The notes: generated by a model not told the origin, from the sequence alone. Numbered from the stretch's first letter, positions 52,015 to 61,549 are shown. The stretch: 64,000 nucleotides of DNA from Phytoamicus setariae (GCF_016722925.1 NZ_JAEQNC010000002.1:1-64000), one strand, 5' to 3'. Numbers and translations: made by a program.

Positions 52015-52680
52015 TCAGGCGAAGATCCGGTTGACCTTGTTGAACACGGAGACGGCCTCGGCCATATCTTCATAGAAGGTCAGTTTGCCGTTATTGAGCA
52101 CGCCTGCTTCCTGGCAGTATTTGGTGATTATTTCGGGCTTGGAGGAGGCGATCAGGAATTTGACTCTGTCGCGGTTCTCTTCCAGATGCTGCACGCAGCG
52201 TCGACGAAACGCGGAATCGCCGCCTTCCATACCTTCGTCCACCAGGATCCGGTCGAAGCCCATGGAAAACAACGCGCTGATCGAGAGACGCGAGCGCATC
52301 TCGAAATTATATTGCCGCATCGGTTGGTCCAGATAACGCCCAAGTTCGGAAAACTGCTGCACGAATTCATAGGCTTCGTCGAAGTTGCGACCATAGACAT
52401 CCGTCAGAAACCGGAGGTTCTGCTTGCCGGTCAGCTTGTTGGAAATGTTGCCTTTGAACGTGTAGGGCCAGGATATGCCGCCGTTGCGGAAGATCCGACC
52501 CTCGCTGGGTGATATGTTGCCGGAAGCCAGATTGATGAAAGTCGTTTTCCCCTGGCCTTCCGGAACCAAAATGCCGCTACTTACCTCGTCGGCAAACGTG
52601 CGATTGATATTTCTTAGCACCCAGCTGATTTCGCCTTTGCGGTTGCGATAGGCTTTTCCGGTGTTCTCGAAGGTAATCAA
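52015..52680 (-). CDS. kpsT: Capsule exporter ATP-binding subunit, KpsT-like, with degenerate motifs
   Basis: A 221-residue ABC ATPase matching KpsT over its length (for example LTGKQNLRFL, ISWPY, FSELGRYLDQP, MRSRL). Several key positions differ from working ATPases: the P-loop is VPEGQGKTT (first Gly is Val39), the SGM of the signature is FEM (YNFEMRSRL), and the H-loop SHS is SSK, so the switch His is lost. Walker B keeps its Glu (LVDEG). ATP binding may persist; hydrolysis is doubtful. It overlaps kpsM by four bases. Family and context say polysaccharide export; its activity is an open question. Confidence 0.85.
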   Translation of the reverse strand: MITFENTGKAYRNRKGEISWVLRNINRTFADEVSSGILVPEGQGKTTFINLASGNISPSEGRIFRNGGISWPYTFKGNISNKLTGKQNLRFLTDVYGRNFDEAYEFVQQFSELGRYLDQPMRQYNFEMRSRLSISALFSMGFDRILVDEGMEGGDSAFRRRCVQHLEENRDRVKFLIASSKPEIITKYCQEAGVLNNGKLTFYEDMAEAVSVFNKVNRIFA

Positions 52681-53528
52681 ATTTCGTCCTCGTCGTCGTC
52701 GTCGGCCTTGGAGCGGATGATTTCGTTTCGGAACAGTCGTTCAATCGACAGCGAAAACAGGAAAACCACTGTTGTGAAGCCAAGCAAATATTCCGGGTCG
52801 TAGACCGAGAGATAGTCGAGGTAGGAGTGCGACCTGAGCGCCTCGACGCAATGCAGGAAAGGATTCCATATGATGATGTTGAGGATTTCAGGTGGCATCT
52901 GTGCCGGCACGAACAAGATGCCCGAGGTGATCACGAGCGGCATCGACATCATCTTCCAGATGCTGCGCCAGATGGGGACGAGCGCCCCGACCGTGGCGTT
53001 GAACATGGCCATGGCGATGCAGAAGTAGAATATCAGCAGCAAGGAGATGACGAAGCCCTGGAAGTCGGTGATGACCTCCTGACCCATGATACGGCTGACG
53101 GCTGTGAAGAAGCACGCCAGGATAAGGACCCAGATTGTGAACTCCACGGTGGTCCGGGCAATCACCACATCCGGTGGCTTGACGGCGCCGAAATCGAAGA
53201 GCGCACTGTTTGACATTATGGCCCTGCCGCCTTTGTTGATGATGTTGCGCGTTGCGCGCAGCGCCACGATCCCGGTGAGCAGGAACAGAATCGAACTTTC
53301 GCCGAACGCCGGATTGACATTCTTGATGTAGATACGGGCAAACAGCAGAAGACTGATCAGGATCGCCGGCTCCACCAGCGTCCAGACATAAGAGAATGGA
53401 CTCGACCCAAAGCGCATCGCCGCTTCGCGGAAAATCAGCGCAACGATGACTCTGAGGTTCGTTGCAGCACCCCGCAGGGCGTCGCTGCCGGCCGACATGC
53501 GCCGCATGTCGTTTTCGGTCGTCGCCAT
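52677..53528 (-). CDS. kpsM: Capsule exporter permease, KpsM family
   Basis: A 283-residue ABC-2 type membrane protein with about six hydrophobic segments. The SPFSYVWTLVEPAILISLLLF, ISWxP-like and FVPAQMPPEILNIIIWNPFLHCVEALRS regions fit KpsM-type polysaccharide exporters. The C terminus is an acidic ADDDDEDE tail, unusual for the family. Coupled to kpsT by overlap; kpsE lies 56 bases upstream. It forms the transport channel for the capsule polymer. Confidence 0.87.
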   Translation of the reverse strand: MATTENDMRRMSAGSDALRGAATNLRVIVALIFREAAMRFGSSPFSYVWTLVEPAILISLLLFARIYIKNVNPAFGESSILFLLTGIVALRATRNIINKGGRAIMSNSALFDFGAVKPPDVVIARTTVEFTIWVLILACFFTAVSRIMGQEVITDFQGFVISLLLIFYFCIAMAMFNATVGALVPIWRSIWKMMSMPLVITSGILFVPAQMPPEILNIIIWNPFLHCVEALRSHSYLDYLSVYDPEYLLGFTTVVFLFSLSIERLFRNEIIRSKADDDDEDEI

Positions 53529-53584
53529 TATATCTCCTGTCGGCAGTTTCCGCGCGCTGGTTTCAGCATCTATGTGCGTTCATC

Positions 53585-55027
53585 TTAGATCGCGTGGTCG
53601 CGGAACGAGCGGTAGAGGAACTGGCTAAGCATCCACACGGCCAGGAAAACCAGCAACGCGATAAACGTATCGAGAAGGCGCATCGGATAAAGCGCGATTT
53701 CCGGCCGGGTCGGTGCGATGAAGGTCGCAAAGTAGCGTTCCTGCTTCTGCGCCTCCGCCAGTGCGGTTTCGAATGCGGCTAGCGCGGTCGTGTAGGCCTG
53801 GGTCGCAAAGCCCTGCTCGACAGTCAGTTCCTCGAACTTGTTGAGGATTTCGGCAACATTTCTGTCGTCTCCGGGCTTGGCGTGTTTGGCGTCGACCGTT
53901 GGGTCTCCAAGCTTGTCTTTCTGGGAGGCGAGCGCCTCTTCGGCTGCGGTGATCTGCTTATGCAGCATCCGGGCGGACGGAGAGTCTGCCGAAACACTCT
54001 GCAGCAGGGCGCTGCGGCGGGTTTTTAGGTTCTGCAGTTGATTTTCGAGCGATTGGGTAAGCTGCGTTTCAGTCGCGCTGATCGTGCTGATGTCGATCGT
54101 CTTTTCCTTCGTCCGCAGCTCACGGATGCCTTCCCGGACTTTCCGCAGCCGGTCCTCGGCGCGATCGACCTGCTTGGATGCCATGATCGTCATCTGCTGG
54201 CGGTTCTTCTCCGAAAGGTCGTTGACGAGCTTTTCAGAGACCTTGAGCACCGCATCGGCGATGGCTTTGGTGTCGTCAGCGGAGAAAGCGTAGATGTAGA
54301 GCGTAGTATTGCCGGTCGTAGAGTTGAAGCTAACCTCTGTCATGTCACGCCAGTATTCCGTGAACTTTTCGAGAGGCATGTTCGGTTCTATCCGGTAGAG
54401 CCAGTCAACATTGTCCCGCGAGTAATACTTGCGCAAGTCGATACCGAGTTGGCTTTGAACGTCGCGAATAAGCTGCAGAGATTGAACATAGCTCGCGACA
54501 ATGTAGGAATCGCCAGATTGCACGGAGCTTCCAAACAGACCAGAGAGGCCAAAGCTCGACATGGACGACTGGCTGGAGCCCCGGACGGAGAATTGCGTCT
54601 CGACCTGATATTGGGGGCTGGCGATGAAGGTGTAATAAAACCCGCAGATTGCAGCCGGGATCAACACCATCAGCAGAAACGATACGGCGGTCCAGGACAG
54701 CCGATTCGTGATTTTCATCGGAGCTAGCGGTGCGATAGCGGCTGCAGCTTCGGCTGCCTCTGCTTCCGCACGCTGCTTTTTGCGACGTAGCCCTCGGCCC
54801 CGCCCAACCGGAGTTTCTTCCTGAGGCGCCTCGGTCTCTTGCGCCCGTTTGCGGTTTTGAAATGCACGCACGCTCAGCGCTTCTGCTGTGGAATCCGTCT
54901 CTGCGGAGTTCTTGCGCTCCAACCGCCGGCGCAAACGTTCTTCACGTCGTTCGTCCTTGGTTCCCGGGAATTTGATTGGCTCGTTGACTTCAGGTTCGCC
55001 GGTGCGAGTTGTTTCCAAAACAGTCAT
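53585..55027 (-). CDS. kpsE: Capsule export periplasmic adaptor, KpsE family
   Basis: A 480-residue inner-membrane protein of the PCP-3/KpsE type. Membrane segments at about residues 112-133 and 453-474 enclose a periplasmic domain with a QYQVETQFSVRG beginning and a long coiled coil (about 255-370). A cytoplasmic N terminus of 110 residues, rich in Arg, Glu and Ala, is longer than in E. coli KpsE. It guides polymer across the periplasm with KpsMT and an outer-membrane KpsD, which is not encoded here. First gene of the kpsE-M-T transcript. Confidence 0.87.
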   Translation of the reverse strand: MTVLETTRTGEPEVNEPIKFPGTKDERREERLRRRLERKNSAETDSTAEALSVRAFQNRKRAQETEAPQEETPVGRGRGLRRKKQRAEAEAAEAAAAIAPLAPMKITNRLSWTAVSFLLMVLIPAAICGFYYTFIASPQYQVETQFSVRGSSQSSMSSFGLSGLFGSSVQSGDSYIVASYVQSLQLIRDVQSQLGIDLRKYYSRDNVDWLYRIEPNMPLEKFTEYWRDMTEVSFNSTTGNTTLYIYAFSADDTKAIADAVLKVSEKLVNDLSEKNRQQMTIMASKQVDRAEDRLRKVREGIRELRTKEKTIDISTISATETQLTQSLENQLQNLKTRRSALLQSVSADSPSARMLHKQITAAEEALASQKDKLGDPTVDAKHAKPGDDRNVAEILNKFEELTVEQGFATQAYTTALAAFETALAEAQKQERYFATFIAPTRPEIALYPMRLLDTFIALLVFLAVWMLSQFLYRSFRDHAI

Positions 55028-55437
55028 ATTAAAATCCAGTTGACGCTATCGAGTCGGAACGGGTGAAGATCGGGTAGAAGGTCGAAAATACTGCGGCGGA
55101 TACGAGTTTCTATGGTGCCCCGCAATGTTTCATTCTTCCCTCCCGGTCGGATTACGTCCGGAACCGATTGTTGGTCACCGATCCAGCTACTGCCGCACGA
55201 TGCCCGGAACCGCGGTGCAATCTATTATATTTCCATTGTGCCAACAATATGGTTTAGAACACGTTGATTTAACGCAATTTAACAATCGGCCCGCTTGCGT
55301 GACAGCCTCTGATTTATAGTTTTGGAATGGTGACGGCATTGGCGCGGTGTTGCATTGGCCCTCGCATGCGTGGCATGGAAACCTCGTAGCGGAAGCCGCT
55401 ACGATCAACTCTGAACAGGAACCGCTACCCGTATTCC
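55028..55437. other. 410-base divergent promoter region of the capsule locus
   Basis: AT-richer gap between divergent kpsE and a glycosyltransferase gene. It should hold promoters for both. A hairpin lies at its right end (separate entry). No known box was recognised. Confidence 0.4.
55385..55403 (+). promoter_or_regulatory. Hairpin in the leader of the capsule glycosyltransferase
   Basis: CGTAGCGG and CCGCTACG are perfect 8-base arms with a 3-base AAG loop, 34 bases upstream of the ATG at 55438. Possible leader control of the glycosyltransferase mRNA. The motif AACCGCTACC recurs right before the start. Function not known. Confidence 0.4.
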
Positions 55438-56865
55438 ATGGAAAAGATTTCCCTGATCATCCCGCTTAGACTGACTGCGGGTACCTTCGAGGGCGAAGCG
55501 CGGCTTCGACGAATCTGTGCGACGGTTCCTCGCGACCTCTATGAGATCGTCATCTCCGACTATGGCACGGACGAGGCGTTTGCAGGTCCGCTTTGTGGTT
55601 TGGAAGCCGAAGGGATCCGGGTGGTGCGCCACCCTTCGCCAGCAGCCATTTTTTCGATCGGCCAGAGCCGGGACTACGGCGTCCAGATGGCGCGCGGACG
55701 CGTCGTGATGTTCAACGACATCGACTTTTCTGGTACCGTCGAGATGTATCGCCAGATCCATGCGGAGGTCGAGCGTCGCGACATCGCGACCAATCTGTTC
55801 GATTTCTTTTGCGTGCCGGTGCTGTTTCTGACGGAGGAGGGGACCGGTCGCTGGAGGTCGAGGCTTTCGACAGGCCAGCTATTTCTTGACGCCGTCACCC
55901 TCGAAAGCTTGGAACGAGATGACCCCGGTATCCAGTTCACGGCTTTCGGCAGCTCGGCCATGGTGGTCAACAGGCATCACTACCTGTCTTTGGGGGGGCA
56001 CGACACGCGGTTTTCCGGGCACGGGGGCGAGGACTACGATCTCTTGCATCGGCTGTCCGCGCTTGCACCGAAAGGTCCGCGTCCCAACGACTATTTACGG
56101 GACTACAGGGACAATGGCGTCCGCAGCTACTGGGGTTTTCGACCGTTTTTTGCCCTTTATGGCCTCGATGCCTTCATCCGCGGCCTCTATCTCGTTCATC
56201 TCTGGCATCCGCGGAGGCCTGAAAAAGGATACTTCCGGCCGCGTTCCAACTTCCGCCATCTGCGCAAACTGATGGCGGGCTTTGAGAAGCGCGGTACGAT
56301 GCCGCTGCCGCTGGCTGATTTGCAGGCAAAGGATAAATGGATCGTTCTGGTTCGCAACCGCCGTGATCTGGAGACGGTGCGACAATTGTTGCCGCTGGCC
56401 CGCGAATACGAGGTGGTCAAGTGCCGCGCAATTCCGGATGCACGTGAACTGGCCAATCTGGCGAAGAGAGGGCGCGCCTCCGCTATCCTCATTTGCCCTG
56501 AGGTGGGCGGAACCATGTCGGAACGGCAAGTAGAAGGGGCAGACGTTTTCCGGTTTGGAAAGGCGGCGGGCGAGGACCGGATCCAGGTGAGTGTTGCAGG
56601 GCGCTCCGAGCCGGCCCGGGCTGGCCATTTTACGATACGATCGACGCGTGCCGTGAGTTTATTCCGCTACTGGCGGCAGCTCGATTTGGGTTCGCTGGGC
56701 AGCGTTGACAGCGGGCGAATTCCGTCTCCGGAGGCATTGGATTCTGTGATCTTCTCTTCCTTCGGCGGCGCTTCGCTCCTCGATCGCAAACTCCATCCTC
56801 GCCCCGTTCCGAAGAAGAAATCTTCTCTTTGGGTGCGCTTCAAGCGCACCCTTACGGGATACTGA
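55438..56865 (+). CDS. Two-part capsule glycosyltransferase, chondroitin-polymerase-like
   Basis: A 475-residue cytosolic glycosyltransferase. The N-terminal half is GT-A type: ISLIIPLR, a FNDIDFSG DxD segment (about residues 98-105), and the GGHDTRFSGHGGEDYDLLHRL motif found in the second domain of GT2/GT27C-like transferases. The C-terminal half (about residues 290-475) shows alpha/beta segments such as KWIVLVRNRRDLETVRQLL and is unlike anything I recognise. Divergent from kpsE. Probably adds sugars to the capsule repeat unit; specificity unknown. Confidence 0.75.
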   Translation: MEKISLIIPLRLTAGTFEGEARLRRICATVPRDLYEIVISDYGTDEAFAGPLCGLEAEGIRVVRHPSPAAIFSIGQSRDYGVQMARGRVVMFNDIDFSGTVEMYRQIHAEVERRDIATNLFDFFCVPVLFLTEEGTGRWRSRLSTGQLFLDAVTLESLERDDPGIQFTAFGSSAMVVNRHHYLSLGGHDTRFSGHGGEDYDLLHRLSALAPKGPRPNDYLRDYRDNGVRSYWGFRPFFALYGLDAFIRGLYLVHLWHPRRPEKGYFRPRSNFRHLRKLMAGFEKRGTMPLPLADLQAKDKWIVLVRNRRDLETVRQLLPLAREYEVVKCRAIPDARELANLAKRGRASAILICPEVGGTMSERQVEGADVFRFGKAAGEDRIQVSVAGRSEPARAGHFTIRSTRAVSLFRYWRQLDLGSLGSVDSGRIPSPEALDSVIFSSFGGASLLDRKLHPRPVPKKKSSLWVRFKRTLTGY

Positions 56866-56947
56866 TCGCCTCTGGATGTTGCTTAGAGCCGCCACCCATA
56901 TTAGAGCCAATTCAACGATCGAAACGACTGCTTTGAAAGGGATTCGG

Positions 56948-57802
56948 ATGCCAAGGACGGTTTTGCATATTGGCGCGCACAAGACAGCCACGACCTATAT
57001 GCAGAAGAAACTCGCCGTCAATGTTGATGCGCTTGCCGCGCGAGGTATCCGCTACGACCCGCTGGACAGCTTCCGCAAGAACGTCAGCTGCTACCTGCAG
57101 GATAAAGACCGGGCAAACGCCAAGTTCATCGCGGAGCTCAAGTCGGATATCAAGACACAGGATGTGCTGATCTCGGAGGAGAATATCCCGGGCATGCCGA
57201 GCGACCTGGTTAAATCCGGCGTCTATTACGCTGGCGCCAAGGGACGGATGCGCAAGTTCGCCAAATTGCTCGATATCGACACGCCCGAGATTTTTGTTGG
57301 ACTTCGCGAGTACTCGTCCCTGATCGTTTCGATGTATAGCGAGTATCTACGGCACCGCGAATTCTTTCACTTTTCCGAGTACCACGCGCTGTACAAGAAG
57401 TCGAAGTTCACCTGGATGGGGTTGATTTCGGATGTTGTCGAAGTTTTTCCGAACGCGCGGATTTGCGTTTGGGATTTTTCGAAATTCCGCACCATTGAGC
57501 CAGAGGTCTTCAAGGCAATGCTGGGGCAGGACGCGAGTTTTCTGGTGGCTCCCGAAGGACCGGTCCGTGAATCTTTCTCCGAAAAGGCCCTGCAGGTATT
57601 TGAGACGTTAAGTGAGATTCTGACCCATCACGAACTGAAGGGCCTGATAGGGCCGATTTCGCGCGCTTTGCCGAAAGGCGATACTTACAAGGCTTTCAGT
57701 CCGTTGCCCGCAGACGTGATCGCGGAAATGAAGGTGGCGTATGAGCGCGATCTCAGGGCTATAGCCGCCCGCTTTCCGCAAATCGAGTTCATCGGCGGCT
57801 GA
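56948..57802 (+). CDS. Sulfotransferase-like protein, copy A
   Basis: A 284-residue PAPS-dependent sulfotransferase-like protein. The phosphosulfate loop is GAHKTATT (residues 9-16) and the 3-prime phosphate site is LREYSSLIVSMY, with Arg120, Ser128 and Tyr130 in the typical RxxxxxxxSxY spacing. Start at 56948 with AAAGGGATTCGG upstream. It is clearly a relative of the protein at 62279-63160 but not of the one at 57820-58653. Likely sulfates a capsule sugar. No signal peptide, so it acts in the cytosol. Confidence 0.8.
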   Translation: MPRTVLHIGAHKTATTYMQKKLAVNVDALAARGIRYDPLDSFRKNVSCYLQDKDRANAKFIAELKSDIKTQDVLISEENIPGMPSDLVKSGVYYAGAKGRMRKFAKLLDIDTPEIFVGLREYSSLIVSMYSEYLRHREFFHFSEYHALYKKSKFTWMGLISDVVEVFPNARICVWDFSKFRTIEPEVFKAMLGQDASFLVAPEGPVRESFSEKALQVFETLSEILTHHELKGLIGPISRALPKGDTYKAFSPLPADVIAEMKVAYERDLRAIAARFPQIEFIGG

Positions 57803-57819
57803 GCCATGGGCCGTTGCGC

Positions 57820-58653
57820 TTAACCGGTCTTTTCGTAGAACTCCAATCCGAACGTGTCGATCAGATACTGTTTCTGAGGCTCCATCAAGGCTGCGAGTCG
57901 TTCAGAAACCCAATCCGGTACGGCCACCGGCTTCGTCTGGTGCACGGTCTCGGTCAATTGCTTGTAGTTGTCGTAGGCTGGAGCGCCTATGAAAGTCTCG
58001 ATAGTGCGGATCATCCCTGCCGGATCTGTCTTTATCAACGAAAAAGGGAGCACGAGAAGCTGCTCCGGGGCGAGGAGGCGCTGCCAGCGGGGAATGAACT
58101 CGCTGTAGTTTCCACGGTCAGTCTTTTTTATCCGCCTGATCAGTTGCTGCCATGCCGGATCGTCTAGCGCTTCACCCGATCGGAGCGCTTCCATCTTTAT
58201 CTGCGACAGCGCGCGGGCAAGCGGCTCCCGGACGATCAGGACGAATTTGGCGTCGGGCAGCAGGGACTTGGCATAGGCGATCTTGTCTTCTGGCAATGTC
58301 AGATAAGCGGGCGTGATTTCGCCACTGACGCGGCCGGTGGCATCAGGATGAGAGAACATCTTTCGGTACCATTGCTCCGTGCCGACATCCTGGCCCACCA
58401 GATTTCGCAGGAACCGGGCCTCGTCCGCACCTTCCGATCCCTTGATTCCGCCGTTCTTTTCGAGACGCTGGGCTCGCTTGAGAATGTGTTCTCTGCGCTT
58501 TTCCTTGGCGCTCTCTGCTTCACCCATTCGGTCGAAGAAATGAACTTCCTTGAGCGGGGGCAACCATATTCCGGGATTTTGAGACAAAATCTCATACAGC
58601 CAAGTTGTCCCCGCCTTTTGGGCGCCAATGCAAATGAAGCTGGGAAGTGACAT
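57820..58653 (-). CDS. Sulfotransferase, heparan-type (Sulfotransfer_1)
   Basis: A 277-residue sulfotransferase. PAPS loop GAQKAGTTWLY (residues 10-20), KEVHFFD after it, and the 3-prime phosphate site VREPLARALSQIKME with Arg142 and Ser150. These match carbohydrate sulfotransferases (heparan/NodH-like). Runs opposite to the copy A gene, whose stop is 17 bases away, and is followed upstream by two more minus-strand transferase genes. Probably modifies the same capsule. Confidence 0.88.
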   Translation of the reverse strand: MSLPSFICIGAQKAGTTWLYEILSQNPGIWLPPLKEVHFFDRMGEAESAKEKRREHILKRAQRLEKNGGIKGSEGADEARFLRNLVGQDVGTEQWYRKMFSHPDATGRVSGEITPAYLTLPEDKIAYAKSLLPDAKFVLIVREPLARALSQIKMEALRSGEALDDPAWQQLIRRIKKTDRGNYSEFIPRWQRLLAPEQLLVLPFSLIKTDPAGMIRTIETFIGAPAYDNYKQLTETVHQTKPVAVPDWVSERLAALMEPQKQYLIDTFGLEFYEKTG

Positions 58654-58687
58654 GACTGAGGATCCTTTCTTGATAATACCTGGAATA

Positions 58688-59671
58688 CTAAATCCAGTCG
58701 CCTGATGAAATAATTCCGGTTTTCAGAAGGTCGGCCGAAGAGTCGTAGCGTGTACTGACTCCCTCGTGATACAGCGTCTTGTTCTCCGCAACGGTGTTGG
58801 CGATTTCCGTGCCATATATGCGGACCATCGCTTCATTCGTCATGCTCGGTTTCCTGGCAGCGATCTGAGGAAACCTGAAAACAGCCGCCGCAACGACTGC
58901 GCCTTTCAAGTCCAAAAGGCGCATCAGCTTGTGCGGCCTGAGCACCCTGCCGCGGTCGTGGAAACAATAGTTCCAGCGCCACCACACGCCCACCACTCGA
59001 TTGAGATTTGGTGACGAAGCTGGGTCCGGCTTGTGGGAAAGGCGAAGTGCCAGGCCGCCTTTGACCGAGGCGACCCCATCGCCAAGATCCTTATGATAGT
59101 AGCCGTCTTTGTCGAAGTAGCAGCAATGCTCGAAAGGGTTTTGCGTTTGCGCGTTATCGTCAGTGGCCCTATCCGAATCGAGGGCGTAGGCATCGAGGCG
59201 GGTTCCGAACAGCGAAACCCTTTTCTCGTTCTTGAGAAAATCGGCCAGTTCACCGATCTTTCGTTCCTCGGCAAAAGGACATACGACATATTCGCCGGGG
59301 TCGGCGAGCAAGCAGAAATTCTGTGTCGCAAAGCGCCTGAGAATCACATTGCGCCACTCGTAGCCATCGCCTGCACGCTTGAGGCCACCCGCTGCGGAGA
59401 AAACCGAGACATCGTCTCTGGTTGCGAAGATCTTGGAGCATTCTTGCTCCGCACCATGGTCGATGAAGAGAAAGTGGCTGACACCAATACTGCGATAGTA
59501 GTCGCAGAAATGCAGGACCTGCTCATCCCACGTGTTGTCGCAGGCCAGCAGCAAAACGTCCCCGCGTCTGATGTTGGCGGTATTGTCGATGCGCGTCCGC
59601 ATCCAGAGGCGGTAATAGACGTACTTCCAGAAGCCGACATACTGCCAGAAAATCAGATTGAGAACTTTCAT
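58688..59671 (-). CDS. Glycosyltransferase family 2-like protein (Glyco_tranf_2_4 type)
   Basis: A 327-residue protein with an N-terminal LLLACDNTWDEQVLHFCDYYRSIGVSHFLFIDHGAEQE block, matching the GT2_4/GT92-like pattern in which a conserved Asp-containing strand follows a conserved RNE/DNTWDE site. The middle contains DPGEYVV, the likely metal site. The C terminus has no known domain. Same strand as the sulfotransferase and GT14 genes, with gaps of about 35 and 100 bases, so a likely transcript of three genes. Specificity unknown. Confidence 0.7.
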   Translation of the reverse strand: MKVLNLIFWQYVGFWKYVYYRLWMRTRIDNTANIRRGDVLLLACDNTWDEQVLHFCDYYRSIGVSHFLFIDHGAEQECSKIFATRDDVSVFSAAGGLKRAGDGYEWRNVILRRFATQNFCLLADPGEYVVCPFAEERKIGELADFLKNEKRVSLFGTRLDAYALDSDRATDDNAQTQNPFEHCCYFDKDGYYHKDLGDGVASVKGGLALRLSHKPDPASSPNLNRVVGVWWRWNYCFHDRGRVLRPHKLMRLLDLKGAVVAAAVFRFPQIAARKPSMTNEAMVRIYGTEIANTVAENKTLYHEGVSTRYDSSADLLKTGIISSGDWI

Positions 59672-59773
59672 GGCATCAATCCGCGTTTGTGAGTGACTCT
59701 TTCCGGCAACGAGGTTTCGCTGCTCCGTGTCGATAGCAACGGCAGGTCTTCCGGCACGGGATTGATGTCTGAT

Positions 59774-61549
59774 CTATTCATGCCGGATTCCTGAACTCTC
59801 CGGCTGTCGAGGACGCAGCTTGAGGTCGGGGATGATCTTCCAGGGCGTTGATCCGTTTTCGGGCAGGTTGAGATTGCTTCGCCATTCTATCGGCAGAGCG
59901 CCGGGCGCGTCGCCCAATTCTGCCGGCATGGCCGCCGAGGCGATATCATACAAGGTAAGGATTGCCGCCGCGGAATTTCCATGTGAGCCGGCCAGATCCG
60001 CCTCGAGATCGGCACGCCTGATCGGTGTTCGTTCCGACTGCAGAATGGTGTCCAGCATGTTCCTGATCTCGACATCGGTGTCGATAGGGCCATCGAGCTG
60101 ATCGAAGTCCGTGTTGAGGGATTGCCGATCATCCGGAGCTCGTTCCGGCGTTTTGGAGCCGCAAAGCAGCCAGTACAGGTCCCGCCATGTCGTATCGGGA
60201 AATCTGGGCGCCACGGCAAATACCGCTGCCTTTGGCGACCGGAGGAAATGCGCTTCTATTTCGGGATGGTCGCCCGGCGACATCGCAAAGACCGGGATGC
60301 CCGCGCAGCGCAGGAAGATCCGGCGCAGGTAGTTGGCCGGATAGCTGTCGCGGATTGCCGCTTCGCAGGGCCTCAAGCCATGAAAGTCTTTGATATTGTT
60401 TCCGAAGTTGACAACGCCAGGCTGGAAAATCCGTCCGAGCACGGTGTAGCCCGCCAGACCTCTGATCTGGTCGGTCACCGCTTCTGTAACGGATGGCGGA
60501 CCGTAGAGGACGACAAAGCTGCGGTCATATTCGAGCAGGCTCTCGGGCAGATCTTCTTTGCCATTGTTGGCAAACAGGCGGCTGTAGCCTGGCTCCAACA
60601 CGGATTTCCGGGCCGCGATCTCGCGCCGCGGAAGCCGCCATTTGACGGGCGGTTCAAGGAGTGGCGATGCAGGATTTGAGGTCTGAAGAGCCCGCCGGGA
60701 CAGCTCCACACGCAATGTCTTGGCGTTGGGGTCGATCTTCCGCGCGAAGAAACGCGGTATGCTGTCCAGCAGCGGCATATGCCTGTCGGAAAACACCAGT
60801 GGCAGCCCCCCTTCATTGAACTGGTAGAAGGTGAGGCTGTGCCCAGTCACATTTCCCGGGGGCACGAAATGGTACACCAAAGTCTGGAAAACCAGCTCGT
60901 CCGCTATCCATGTCGTTTTGAAGAATTTGTAGATGCCGGGGTTTCTATCGAGAAAGTCCAACATCCTGGCGCACAGCGACCAGGTCAGTGTCCACCATTG
61001 TGAGCCGAATCTCGGCACGAGACCTGGCGGCAGCTTGCGTTTCAGGCGGAGAGTCTTCTGTGTCACGTACAGGCTTTTGAACAGCGCGGGATGGTTGCGC
61101 TGGTTGCAGATGTGGTGGTACCGGTAACGGTCCTCACGCATTCCGCCGCTGACCCAGCTTGAATCGTACGCCTCGATGAATTCCCGGTCCGGATGACTGT
61201 CAAGGAAGGCCGACAGTTCGGCGAGTGGCCTGATTGGCATGCACACACCGCTGACCAGCATGACGCGGTCGCTATCGATCTGCTTGTCCCGGATCAATCG
61301 CAGTGCCCGCAGGGTTGCCTCGACGAGACTGAAATCGCCCCAGCCGCATTTGATTCGCTCGCGGACAAGATGCACACGGTTGGATCCGGCGAACTGTTCC
61401 TTCAGCTTTGAGAATTCTGCAGCCGGCGACTTTAGGTCGTAATGAATGACGGCATGAGCATGCGCGTCGAAGCCTGTCAGAAGTCGCGCCAGATCGCTGA
61501 CAAGTTCGGCGTTTTCATGCGCAAGAATGATGAAGGTGATTTTTGCCAT
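59774..61549 (-). CDS. Core-2/I-branching (GT14) glycosyltransferase with C-terminal unknown domain
   Basis: A 591-residue protein. The N-terminal 300 residues match core-2/I-branching beta-1,6-N-acetylglucosaminyltransferases (AHENAELVSDLARLL, WGDFSLVEATLRAL, MLVSGVCMPIRPL, GSQWWTLTWSLC, ADELVFQTLV). The C-terminal 290 residues form a separate domain, which I think corresponds to the DUF5927 type (moderate confidence). Start ATG 61549, the first matching the family N terminus; a longer frame upstream is not supported. Probably branches the capsule sugar chain. Confidence 0.8.
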   Translation of the reverse strand: MAKITFIILAHENAELVSDLARLLTGFDAHAHAVIHYDLKSPAAEFSKLKEQFAGSNRVHLVRERIKCGWGDFSLVEATLRALRLIRDKQIDSDRVMLVSGVCMPIRPLAELSAFLDSHPDREFIEAYDSSWVSGGMREDRYRYHHICNQRNHPALFKSLYVTQKTLRLKRKLPPGLVPRFGSQWWTLTWSLCARMLDFLDRNPGIYKFFKTTWIADELVFQTLVYHFVPPGNVTGHSLTFYQFNEGGLPLVFSDRHMPLLDSIPRFFARKIDPNAKTLRVELSRRALQTSNPASPLLEPPVKWRLPRREIAARKSVLEPGYSRLFANNGKEDLPESLLEYDRSFVVLYGPPSVTEAVTDQIRGLAGYTVLGRIFQPGVVNFGNNIKDFHGLRPCEAAIRDSYPANYLRRIFLRCAGIPVFAMSPGDHPEIEAHFLRSPKAAVFAVAPRFPDTTWRDLYWLLCGSKTPERAPDDRQSLNTDFDQLDGPIDTDVEIRNMLDTILQSERTPIRRADLEADLAGSHGNSAAAILTLYDIASAAMPAELGDAPGALPIEWRSNLNLPENGSTPWKIIPDLKLRPRQPESSGIRHE

